Origin: Streptomyces sp. P3
GTDB lineage: Bacteria; Actinomycetota; Actinomycetes; Streptomycetales; Streptomycetaceae
Assembly: GCA_016893485.2 (NCBI GenBank)
Contig: JAFEKX020000001.1
Span: 4,526,001-4,590,000 of the forward strand
DNA: 64,000 nucleotides
Reading direction: 5' to 3'
Shown: positions 56,328 through 64,000 of the stretch, piece by piece
How the letters are laid out: every line of letters begins with the position of its first letter
Numbering within the stretch: the stretch's first letter is position 1
Program-made: the position numbers and the translations under genes
The notes under the pieces: generated by a model
The model's database searches: none
What the model was told of the DNA's origin: nothing
The model's input: only the letters and a program-made list of their open reading frames with translations

Positions 56328-57001
56328 GTGGACGACGTTCTGCGGCGCGCCCCGCTCTTCGCGGCGCTCGATGACGATCAGGCCGCGGAGCTGCGCGCCT
56401 CCATGAGTGAGGTGACCCTCGCGCGCGGGGACTCCCTCTTTCACGAGGGCGACCCGGGCGACCGGCTGTACGTGGTCACCGAGGGCAAGGTGAAGCTCCA
56501 CCGCACCTCCCCGACGGCCGCGAGAACATGCTGGCGGTGCTCGGCCCCGGCGAGCTGATCGGTGAGCTGTCGCTGTTCGACCCGGGCCCGCGCACGGCTA
56601 CCGCCAGCGCGCTGACCGAGGTCAAGCTGCTCGGCCTCGGCCACGGCGACCTCCAGCCCTGGCTGAGCGCCCGCCCCGAGGTGGCCTCCGCGCTGCTGCG
56701 CGCGGTCGCCCGCCGGCTGCGCAAGACCAACGACGCGATGTCCGACCTGGTCTTCTCGGACGTCCCCGGCCGCGTGGCCCGCGCCCTGCTGGACCTTTCC
56801 CGCCGCTTCGGCGTGCAGTCCGAGGAAGGCATCCACGTGGTGCACGACCTCACCCAGGAGGAGCTGGCCCAGCTGGTCGGCGCCTCCCGCGAGACGGTCA
56901 ACAAGGCCCTCGCCGACTTCGCGGGCCGCGGCTGGCTGCGCCTGGAGGCCCGCGCGGTCATCCTGCTGGACGTGGAGCGACTGGCGAAGCGCTCCCGCTG
57001 A
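56328..57001 (+). CDS. crp: Cyclic-AMP receptor protein (Crp/Fnr family), frame-broken
   Basis: A global regulator of germination, development and secondary metabolism in Streptomyces. The GTG at 56328 follows AAGGAGAG. The cNMP-binding domain reads DDVLRRAPLFAALDDDQAAE, SLFHEGDPGDRLYVVTEGKV and, after a one-base loss in the C4 run at 56509-56512, GENM-type restart then LAVLGPGELIGELSLFDPGP and RTATASALTE with the phosphate-binding Arg-Thr. The wHTH recognition helix is EELAQLVGASRETVNKALAD. It ends DVERLAKRSR. Mycobacterial homologue is Rv3676. Confidence 0.95.
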
Positions 57002-57020
57002 TCATTCCGCACGACTTCTC

Positions 57021-57056
57021 CGTATGAGTTCTTCGTACGGACGAATGCTTCATACG
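57021..57056. other. Interrupted inverted repeat after crp
   Basis: CGTATGA...TTCGT-ACGG-ACGAA...TCATACG forms nested arms (57021-57027 with 57050-57056, and 57032-57036 with 57041-57045). It sits just before the strong terminator at 57061 and may stabilise the crp mRNA 3' end. Confidence 0.55.
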
Positions 57057-57060
57057 CCTC

Positions 57061-57091
57061 GAAGGGCCCCGCTCGTACGGCGGGGCCCTTC
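57061..57091 (+). terminator. Terminator after crp
   Basis: GAAGGGCCCCGC pairs perfectly with GCGGGGCCCTTC around a 7-base loop, TCGTACG, 60 bases after the crp stop. Confidence 0.9.
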
Positions 57092-57123
57092 GTGTACCGC
57101 CGGGTGGGGCCCAAGGGGTGGGG

Positions 57124-58165
57124 ATGGACGAGGACAAGGCGCCGGAGTCGGTCTGGAGACGCTCCTGGTGGCGAAGATCGGCGCGCCGGCTGTGGCGGAC
57201 CCCGACGAGACGGACGACCCGGGCGGCAGACCCCTGGGCCTGTGGCTGACGGACGACACCGTCGTCGTCGCCCGCGTCGACGGGGTGCGGGCCTTCGGGA
57301 CGGCCACGGGCGAGCCGCTGTGGACCTGGCAGCCACCGGGCGGCCAGATCGTCGGCCTGGTGTCCGCCGACGCCCAGGGCGGCGAGGGCGTGGTCATGCA
57401 CTACGAGGAGTCGCGCCGGGACGTGCGCCGCGTGGGCCTCGCCACCCTGGCGGTCGCCACGGGCGAGGTCGTGCGGCGCCGGAAGCAGGATGCCGCTCCC
57501 CTGGGGCACCTCCCCTCCAAGGTGGCGCTCGGCGGGGCCTGCTCGCGACGGCCGGCGAGTCCTGGAAGGACTGGGAGGCACGGCCGGTGATGCGCGCCCT
57601 GGACGTGGACACGGGCGAGGTCCGTTGGAAACACGAACTGACCGACCCGCGCGTGGAGAGCGCCTCCGTCATCAGCGCCAGCCCCTTCGTCGCCTCCCTG
57701 AGGACACGCGGCGCACGCGGCCGACGCAGCCTCCTCTTCCTGGGCGACGGCGACACGGAGGCCGTCACGTTGCACCTCCCGGAGGGCTACGAGAAGTTCG
57801 GCGAGCGGGTCGCCGTCACCGGAGGCGTCCTGGTGGTGGGCCTCGTCCCCAAGGACCGCATGGAACACGACCTGGGCAGCCCCCTCGGCGCGTACTCCCT
57901 CACCTCGGGCGAGCTGATCTGGCAGTGGCGGGGCGGGGACACCCACCACGACACGCCCCTCGCCCACCGCGGCTGGCTGCTGATCGTGCACGGCTACGGC
58001 GGCCGGCTCAGCGTGCTCGACCCCGCCGACGGACGGGTGGTGGCCCGGCGCAGGCTCCGGGGCACCGCGTTCGACTCGCTCGTCGCCGCCTCCGGGGACC
58101 TCGTCGCGGTGGGCTGCGAGGCGGGCGACTACAGCCACGGGCTGCGGGTGTTCCGCTGGAGATGA
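57124..58165 (+). CDS. PQQ-like beta-propeller protein, frame-broken
   Basis: ATG 57124 (MDEDKAPESVW) starts a protein whose body reads TLLVAKIGAPAVADPDETDD then blade-like repeats: VVVARVDGVRAFGTATGEPL, WTWQPPGGQIVGLVS, MRALDVDTGEVRWKHEL, LGAYSLTSGELIWQWRGGD and GGRLSVLDPADGRVVARRR. The 'D..tGe..W' periodicity marks a BamB/PQQ-type propeller. No signal peptide is evident at this start, so it may be cytoplasmic. Shifts lie near 57155 and 57540. It follows crp after a terminator. No enzyme residues stand out and the role is unknown. Confidence 0.7.
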
Positions 58166-58256
58166 CCACGCTCCCCCAGGCGGATCCGCCGGAGACGACC
58201 CCGCCCGGCGGCCGGAAAGGCACTCCCCGGGGCCCGTCCCCGGGCACAGTGATCCC

Positions 58257-59080
58257 ATGGCCGGAACCGTTCACCGCAGAGGGCTCGATACCCAGGGATA
58301 CATCGAGCGCGAGGGCTCCCTGGGCCGCATCCCGCCCGCCTTCCGGCCGGTCGTCGCCGCCGCGCGTGACCGGCTGCTCGACGTCTACGGAGGACGCCTC
58401 AACAGCGCGTACCTCTACGGGTCGATCCCGCGCGGCACCGCGCGCGTGGGGCGCAGCGATCTGGACCTCCTCGTGGTGACCCGGCGGGAGCCGACCGAGG
58501 GGACCGGGACGCGGCCCGGAGCCTCGGCGAGGCGCTCGACAAGGAGTTCCCGGAGATCGACGGGGTCGGCACCCTGCTGTACGGCCGGGCCCGGCTGCTG
58601 AGCGAGCCGGAGACGTACGACCTGGGGTGGTTCGTGGCGTGCCTGTGCACTCCGCTGCTCGGGGAGGACCTCGCCGAGGATCTGCCCCGGTACCGCCCCG
58701 ACTCCCTCCTCGCCCGGGAGACCAACGGCGACCTCGCCCTGCTCCTCCCGCGCTGGCGCGACCGCATCGCCGCCTCCGGGGACACGGACGAGGCCCGGCG
58801 CCCCCTGGTGCGCTTCATGTCCCGCCACCTCGTCCGTACCGGCTTCACCCTCGTGATGCCCCGCTGGAACGGCTGGACCAGCGACCTCGGGGAGATGGCC
58901 GAGGCGTTCGCCGCGTACTACCCGGAGCGCGCGGAGGCCCTGCGCGAGGCGGTGGAACTCGGACACGAACCGACGGGCGACGCGCGCGTCCTGCGTTCCT
59001 ACGTCGACGACCTGGGCCCGTGGCTGGCCGGGGAGTACGCGCGCGTGCACGGCGTGAAGGCATCCCGCCCCGCCGACTAG
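58257..59080 (+). CDS. Nucleotidyltransferase-domain protein, frame-broken
   Basis: A MNT/Pol-beta-type nucleotidyltransferase. MAGTVHRRGLDTQGYIEREG leads to the signature AYLYGSIPRGTARVGRSDLD with the Gly-Ser loop and metal-binding Asp-x-Asp, followed by LLVVTRREP. After a shift near 58500 it continues LGEALDKEFPEIDGVGTLLY, RYRPDSLLARETNGDLALLL and MSRHLVRTGFTLVMPRWNGW, a helical domain. It could be an aminoglycoside-nucleotidyltransferase-like or MenT/AbiEii-like enzyme; substrate not inferable. Its end overlaps the convergent MBL gene by 4 bases. Confidence 0.78.
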
Positions 59081-59905
59081 ATCAGGCCGTGTTCCTTCAG
59101 GTAGTCCAGCTGGGCCCGTACGGACAGCTCCGCCGCCGGCCACAGGGTGCGGTCGACGTCCGCGTACACGTGTGCGACGACCTCGGCCGGGCTCCGGTGA
59201 CCGTTCTCGACGGCCGTCTCGATCTGGGCGAGCCGGTGGGCGCGGTGGGCCAGATAGAACTCGACGGCACCCTGGGCGTCCTCCAGGACGGGCCCGTGGC
59301 CCGGCAGGACGGTGTGGACGCCTTCGTCGACGGTCAGCGACCGCAGCCGCCGCAGCGAGTCCAGATAGTCGCCCAGGCGGCCGTCAGGATGCGCCACCAC
59401 GGTCGTACCGCGCCCCAGGATGGTGTCCCCGGTCAGGACGGCCTGATCGGCCGGGAGATGGAAGCACAGCGAGTCCCCGGTGTGCCCGGGCGTCGACACG
59501 ACGACCAGTTCCAGCCCGCCGACCCGGACCACCTGCCCCGCGCCCAGCCCCTCGTCCCCGAGCCGCAGCGCCGGATCGAGTGCGCGCACCTTGGTCCCGG
59601 TCAGCTCGGCGAACCGGGCGGCGCCTTCCGCGTGGTCGGGGTGCCCGTGCGTCAGCAAGGTCAGCGCGACCCGCTTCCCCGCCTTCTCGGCCACGTCGAG
59701 GACAGTGCGCAGATGCCCCTCGTCCAGCGGCCCCGGGTCGATCACCACGGCCGACTCGGAGTCCGGCTCCGCCGATCCACGTGTTCGTGCCGTCCAGCGT
59801 CATCGCGGACGCGTTGGGCGCCAGCACGTTGACGGCCCGCGCGGTGGCGGGCCCGCCGAGCACCCCGCCGCGTGGCTGACCCGGGAGGGCGGCTGCGTCG
59901 GTCAT
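59077..59905 (-). CDS. Metallo-beta-lactamase-fold hydrolase, frame-broken
   Basis: A glyoxalase-II/LACTB2-like hydrolase (mycobacterial Rv3677c position). Start ATG at 59905 (MTDAAALPGQPRGGVLGG); then NVLAPNASAMTLDGTNTWI, after a shift near 59765 AEPDSESAVVIDPGPLDEGH, metal motif LTLLTHGHPDHAEGAARFAE, VVVSTPGHTGDSLCFHLPAD, VLTGDTILGRGTTVVAHPDG and TVLPGHGPVLEDAQGAVEFY. The C-terminus has a helical domain ending QLDYLKEHGLI. Zinc ligands HxHxDH, H, D and H are all present. The neighbouring Nudix gene lies upstream on the same strand. Confidence 0.88.
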
Positions 59906-59960
59906 ATCAAGGCGCCTTCCTTGGCGATGGCGGGGTGAGAGGTGCCGTCGGAGCGGGTGG

Positions 59961-60829
59961 TCATGCGGATGCCCCACCCGTAGGGATGTGTTTCGTGAAC
60001 TCCTCGTGGCCCGGCCAGGTCAGGACGATCTCCCCGGCCTCCAGACGGGCCTGGGCGAGGACAGGCGTGAGATCGCGTCCCGGGGCCGCCGACAGGGCCT
60101 CCGCCGCGCTGCCGTACGGGATCAGCCCGCGCAGGGTCGCGATGGTCGGCGGCATCATCGTCAGGTCGCCCTTGTCGTACGACTCCGCGGCCTCGCCCGG
60201 GGTGATCCACACCGTGCGGTCGGCCTCCGTGGAGGCGTTGCGGGTGCGCTGCCCCTCCGGGAGGACGGCCACGAAGAACCACGTGTCGTAGCGGCGGGAT
60301 TCAAACTCCGGGGTGATCCAGCGGGCCCACGCCCCCAGCAGGTCCGAGCGCAGGACCAGGCCGCGGCGGTCGAGGAACTCCGCGAAGGACAGGTCACGGG
60401 CGACCAGGGCGGCGCGGTCCGTCTCCCAGTCGGCGCCCGTGGTGTCGCCGACGACCGAGTCCGGGGTCCGCCCGGCCAGCAGGACGCCGGCCTCCTCGTA
60501 CGTCTCGCGTACGGCCGCGCACACGATCGCCTGGGCCGCTGTCTCGTCGACGCCGAGCCGGTCGGCCCACCACGCGCGCGTGGGGCCCGCCCAGCGGACG
60601 TGCAGGTCGTCGTCGCGCGGGTCGACACCGCCGCCCGGGTACGCGTACGCGCCCCGGCGAAGGCCATGGAGGCGCGTCTGCGGAGCATGTGGACGGCGGG
60701 GCCGGTGTCGGTGTCCCTGAGGAGCATCACCGTGGCCGCCCGCCGGGGCACCACCGGTGTGAGCTGCCCTTCAGTGAGCGCCCTGATCCGCTCGGGCCAC
60801 TCCGCCGGGTACCACTGACCGTTCGCCAT
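59961..60829 (-). CDS. Nudix hydrolase with long C-terminal domain, frame-broken
   Basis: ATG 60829 gives MANGQWYPAEWPERIRALTE. The Nudix domain reads RRAATVMLLRDTDTGPAVHM, then (shift near 60650) YPGGGVDPRDDDLHVRWAGP, and AIVCAAVRETYEEAGVLLAG with the REXXEEXG core. C-terminal parts are LGAWARWITPEFESRRYDTW, FFVAVLPEGQRTRNASTEAD and TIATLRGLIPYGSAAEALSA. This resembles actinobacterial Nudix proteins of the NUDT19/RppH-like long type. Substrate unknown; it is about 55 bases upstream of the MBL gene and probably co-transcribed. Confidence 0.8.
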
Positions 60830-61141
60830 GGGCGGAGGCTATCCCGTAGCGCGCGGATGTTCGAGAGGCAACAGGACGTACCCCTGGGCTGCGATTACAC
60901 CCGATACGCCCGATCACGCGCTCCGGGAGGGGCGCTGGGGCCGCTCCGTCGTCCCGGGGCGGTGACTGCGGTCACGTGAGGTCGTGCGTCCCGTGGCAGC
61001 GATCAACGGCAATCAGTCATCCCGGGACGACGACAACCGCCGAGACAGCTCGTCGTCCACCCCGGGACGGCGACGGCGATCAACGCGGCCCGCCGCCGAC
61101 CCCGGGACGGCACCAACGCTCAAGCCGCCCCGGGACACCGA
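60830..61141. repeat. Intergenic region with CCCGGGACG repeats at 40-bp spacing
   Basis: CCCGGGACG occurs at 61021, 61061 and 61101, exactly 40 bases apart, and as CCCGGGAC again near 61129; an inverted GTCCCGGGG lies near 60951. The sequence between copies is related but diverged. No gene is visible in the 310 bases, which separate the Nudix promoter from the end of ridA. Confidence 0.7.
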
Positions 61142-61609
61142 TTACGCCTCCGTCAGCTCCACCTGGATCTCGACCTCGACCGGCGAGTCCAGCGGCAGTA
61201 CCGCCACGCCGACCGCGCTGCGCGCGTGCACGCCCTTGTCGCCGAGGACCTCACCGAGCAGTTCGCTGGCGCCGTTGATGACACCGGGCTGGCCGGTGAA
61301 GTCGGAGGCCGAGGCGACGAAGCCGACGACCTTCACGACGCGCGCGACACGGTCCAGGTCACCGGCGACGGACTTGACCGCCGCGAGGGCGTTCAGCGCG
61401 CAGGTGCGGGCCAGTTCCTTGGCCTCCTCGGCGGTGACCTCAGCGCCCACCTTGCCGGTGACGGGAAGCTTGCCGTCCACCATGGGCAGTTGGCCCGAGG
61501 TGTACACGTAGACCCCGCTCTGCACGGCGGGCTGGTACGCGGCGAGCGGCGGGACGACCGCGGGCAGGGTCAGACCGAGTTCGGCCAGCCGGGCGTCGAC
61601 GGCGCTCAT
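61142..61609 (-). CDS. RidA/YjgF-family protein
   Basis: A 155-residue enamine/imine deaminase-family protein starting MSAVDARLAELGLTLPAVVP at ATG 61609, which overlaps the stop of the DUF4177 gene as ATGA. Family segments are AVQSGVYVYTSGQLPMVDGK, EEAKELARTCALNALAAVKS, VGFVASASDFTGQPGVINGA and HARSAVGVAVLPLDSPVEVE, the last with the conserved Arg-Ser-AVGV substrate-binding pattern. Relatives detoxify reactive 2-aminoacrylate-type intermediates. Mycobacterial equivalent Rv3678c holds the same place. Confidence 0.92.
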   Translation of the reverse strand: MSAVDARLAELGLTLPAVVPPLAAYQPAVQSGVYVYTSGQLPMVDGKLPVTGKVGAEVTAEEAKELARTCALNALAAVKSVAGDLDRVARVVKVVGFVASASDFTGQPGVINGASELLGEVLGDKGVHARSAVGVAVLPLDSPVEVEIQVELTEA

Positions 61610-61764
61610 GCCTTCTCCCGCTTGAGGTAGGCCACCAGTTGCTCGGGGTTGTTCGGCCCGGGCACGACCTGGACGAGCTCCCAGCCGTCCTCGCCCCAGG
61701 TGTCCAGAATCTGCTTCGTGGCGTGGACGAGCAGCGGCACAGTCGAGTATTCCCACTTGGTCAT
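61606..61764 (-). CDS. DUF4177 small protein
   Basis: A 52-residue protein starting MTKWEYSTVPLLVHATKQIL and ending QLVAYLKREKA, with central WGEDGWELVQVVPGP, the DUF4177 core. An upstream in-frame start would add 17 poor-quality residues; ATG 61764 fits relatives. The stop overlaps the ridA start, so the two are coupled. It faces the divergent ATPase gene 95 bases away. Function is unknown. Confidence 0.88.
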   Translation of the reverse strand: MTKWEYSTVPLLVHATKQILDTWGEDGWELVQVVPGPNNPEQLVAYLKREKA

Positions 61765-61859
61765 GCGGCCGACTTTAGCCGCTGCGAACCGGCCGCCCGC
61801 GGTCGCGTTATCCACAGCCTCTGGCTTGGTTCGGGCGCGGACTGGTTAGGCTCGAAGAC

Positions 61860-62835
61860 GTGAGCAGGCTCCAGGTCGTCAGTGGCAAGGGCGGTACCGG
61901 CAAGACCACGGTGGCCGCAGCCCTAGCGCTGGCCCTGGCCACCGAGGGGAAGCGGACGCTTCTCGTCGAGGTCGAGGGTCGCCAGGGCATCGCGCAGCTC
62001 TTCGAGACGGAGACGCTGCCCTATGAGGAGCGGAAGATCGCCGTCGCTCCCGGGGCGGGGAGGTGTACGCCCTGGCCATCGACCCCGAACTGGCCCTACT
62101 GGACTACCTCCAGATGTTCTACAAACTCGGCGGAGCGGGCCGCGCCCTGAAGAAACTCGGGGCGATCGACTTCGCCACCACGGTCGCGCCCGGCCTCCGG
62201 GACGTCCTCCTGACCGGCAAGGCCTGCGAGGCCGTCCGCCGCAAGGAGAAGAGCGGGCGGTTCGTCTACGACTCGTCGTGATGGACGCCCCGCCTACCGG
62301 CCGCATCACCCGCTTCCTGAACGTCAACGACGAGGTGGCCGGCCTCGCGAAGATCGGCCCGATACACAATCAGGCGCAGGCGGTGATGCGGGTCCTGAAG
62401 TCGCCGGAGACGGCCGTGCACCTGGTGACGCTGCTGGAGGAGATGCCCGTCCAGGAGACCGCGGACGGCATCGCCGAACTCCGGGCGGCGAAACTGCCGG
62501 TGGGCCGGATCATCGTCAACATGGTCCGCCCCGAGGTGCTCGACGCGACCGACATCGACCTCGTGCGGGCCGTCCCGCGCACCGCCGTGGCGCAGGCGCT
62601 GTCGTCGGCGGGCCTCGGCGGGGCCCGGCGCGGCGGCAACGCCGAGAAGCTGGTCGACCCGCTGCTCGCCCAGGCCGAGGAGTACGCCGCGCGGTACACG
62701 CTGGAGCACGACCAGCGGGCCGTCCTGGCCGAGCAGGGCCTGCCGTTGCACGAACTGCCGTTGCTCACCGAGGGCATGGACCTCGGGGGCCTGTACGAAC
62801 TCGCCAGCGAGCTGCGGAAGCAGGGGATGTCATGA
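61860..62835 (+). CDS. ArsA/GET3-family ATPase 1, frame-broken
   Basis: A SIMIBI ATPase of the ArsA/GET3 type. From GTG 61860 it reads SRLQVVSGKGGTGKTTVAAA (Walker A with signature Lys), LLVEVEGRQGIAQLFETETL; after a shift near 62055 VYALAIDPELALLDYLQMFY and, after another near 62270, LVVMDAPPTGRITRFLNVND (switch II), LAKIGPIHNQAQAVMRVLKS and LPVGRIIVNMVRPEVLDATD. The C-terminus ends YELASELRKQGMS. Actinobacteria carry two such genes in tandem (mycobacterial Rv3679-Rv3680); they are unlikely to act in arsenic efflux and may handle membrane or metabolic cargo. Confidence 0.9.
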
Positions 62836-64000
62836 GTCCGGACCCGGCCCACGCGCAGGACCCCGCCCGCGACCGCGAGACCACGCAGGACTCCCGCTCC
62901 CACCGCATCACCCACGCGCGCGTGCTCGACGTGGACCCGCTGATCGACGACCCGGAGACACGCATCGTCGTGTGCTGCGGCTCCGGCGGGGTCGGCAAGA
63001 CCACCACCGCGGCGGCGCTCGGCCTGCGGGCCGCCGAGCGCGGGCGCAGGGTCGTCGTCCTGACCATCGACCCGGCACGGCGGCTCGCCCAGTCCATGGG
63101 GATCGACTCGCTGGACAACACCCCGCGGCGCGTGAAGGACGTCGACGGGGACGGCGAACTGCACGCCATGATGCTCGACATGAAGCGCACCTTCGACGAG
63201 ATCGTCGAGGCGCACGCGGACCGCGAGCGGGCGGCCGCGATCCTCAACAACCCCTTCTACCAGTCGCTTTCGGCCGGCTTCGCGGGCACGCAGGAGTACA
63301 TGGCGATGGAGAAGCTGGGCCAGCTGCGCGCCCAGCACGACTGGGACCTGATCGTGGTGGACACCCCGCCGTCCCGCTCGGCGCTCGACTTCCTGGACGC
63401 ACCGAAACGTCTCGGCTCGTTCCTGGACGGCAAGCTGATCCGGCTGCTGACCGCGCCGGCGAAGCTCGGCGGGCGGGCCGGGATGAAGTTCCTCAACGTC
63501 GGCATGTCGATGATGACCGGCACGCTCGGCAAGCTGCTCGGCGGTCAACTGCTCAAGGACATCCAGACGTTCATCGCCGCGATGGACACCACCTTCGGCG
63601 GGTTCCGCACCCGCGCGGACGCGACGTACAAGCTGCTCCAGGCGCCCGGCACGGCGTTCCTGGTGGTCGCGGCCCCGGAGCGGGACGCGTTGCGCGAGGC
63701 GGCGTACTTCGTGGAGCGGCTGGCGGCCGAGGAGATGCCACTGGCCGGTCTGGTCCTCAACCGGGTGCACGGCAGCGGAGCCGCCCGGCTGTCGGCCGAG
63801 CGGGCACTCGCCGCCGCGGAAAATCTTGAAGAGGCCCGCATTGTCGATCAGATGGGCGGGAAAGCTGGACTTCGTAACTCTCCCGACACGTACGGCAGTT
63901 CAGATTCGCCCGGTCCCAGCTCTCCCGGTTCCCAGGCATCGGCTCGTGACGAAGGCTCCCCCGCCACCACGGACGACGAGCGATCCGCCGACCAGCAGTC
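62832..64000 (+). CDS. ArsA/GET3-family ATPase 2, 3'-truncated by window edge
   Basis: ATG 62832 overlaps the stop of the first ATPase gene as ATGA. The frame is unbroken to the right edge. After a 40-residue leader it contains RIVVCCGSGGVGKTTTAAAL (Walker A), VVVLTIDPARRLAQSMGIDS, a switch II DLIVVDTPPSRSALDFLDAP, MKFLNVGMSMMTGTLGKLLG and FLVVAAPERDALREAAYFVE. A Ser/Pro-rich, probably disordered tail begins near residue 350 and continues past the edge. It most likely forms a heterodimer with its neighbour. A wbl-family gene (wblA in Streptomyces, whiB4 in mycobacteria) is expected next, beyond the window. Confidence 0.92.
   Translation, partial: MSPDPAHAQDPARDRETTQDSRSHRITHARVLDVDPLIDDPETRIVVCCGSGGVGKTTTAAALGLRAAERGRRVVVLTIDPARRLAQSMGIDSLDNTPRRVKDVDGDGELHAMMLDMKRTFDEIVEAHADRERAAAILNNPFYQSLSAGFAGTQEYMAMEKLGQLRAQHDWDLIVVDTPPSRSALDFLDAPKRLGSFLDGKLIRLLTAPAKLGGRAGMKFLNVGMSMMTGTLGKLLGGQLLKDIQTFIAAMDTTFGGFRTRADATYKLLQAPGTAFLVVAAPERDALREAAYFVERLAAEEMPLAGLVLNRVHGSGAARLSAERALAAAENLEEARIVDQMGGKAGLRNSPDTYGSSDSPGPSSPGSQASARDEGSPATTDDERSADQQ

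Overview
The window is high-G+C actinobacterial chromosome, almost certainly Streptomyces. The evidence is a fused membrane-protein/thymidylate kinase, bldG, a lysine-tailed topoisomerase I, a 6C small RNA and strong G/C preference at codon third positions. From about 10.5 kb to the right edge the gene order follows an ancient actinobacterial block. From memory it runs parallel to the Mycobacterium tuberculosis segment Rv3644c-Rv3680: holB, topA, helicase, tad cluster, ssd, 6C RNA, HAD phosphatase, acs, holin-like protein, epoxide hydrolase, marP, CoA Nudix, nth, crp, metallo-beta-lactamase, ridA, DUF4177 and two ArsA/GET3 ATPases.

The left 10.4 kb is accessory and lies on the 3' side of tRNA-Thr(CGT), with a degenerate partial copy of that tRNA just beyond the gene. 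It holds an AIPR-family protein cut by the window edge, a small two-repeat protein, a broken XRE/DUF5753 regulator with its DUF397 partner, and a four-gene minus-strand operon: N6-adenine methylase, AAA ATPase, Toprim-like protein, and HsdS specificity subunit. The operon genes are joined by 4-base overlaps. Composition and order match mad2-mad3-mad4-mad5 of the methylation-associated defence system (MADS), without mad1 and mad6-8. This is the most interesting system in the window.

10.6-31 kb: secreted TAP-like peptidase, holB, MFS-thymidylate kinase fusion, topA, a very large Ser/Thr kinase with a Pro/Thr repeat linker, a methyltransferase, a lipoprotein, the H+-pyrophosphatase hppA, an anti-sigma-type GHKL protein and bldG.
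31-43 kb: DUF1998 helicase, Tad/Flp pilus operon, 6C RNA, HAD phosphatase, degenerate Fic protein and a CooC/MinD-like ATPase.
43-57 kb: deacetylase-like lipoprotein, SulP-carbonic anhydrase fusion, acs, nhaA, holin-like protein, epoxide-hydrolase-like protein, marP, CoA Nudix, nth, crp.
57-64 kb: beta-propeller protein, nucleotidyltransferase, MBL hydrolase, Nudix, ridA, DUF4177 protein and two ArsA/GET3-like ATPases, the second running off the right edge.

A technical warning applies throughout. Many conserved genes are split by one-base shifts, and most of those I resolved at base level lie in runs of 3-5 G or C (for example 5175-5179, 9570-9574, 34690-34693, 38067-38070, 47697-47701, 50453-50457, 56509-56512). 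Both insertions and deletions occur. I read these as sequencing or assembly errors and annotate each such gene as one CDS spanning the breaks. The XRE gene at 2781-3610 also carries an in-frame amber codon, which run-length error cannot explain.
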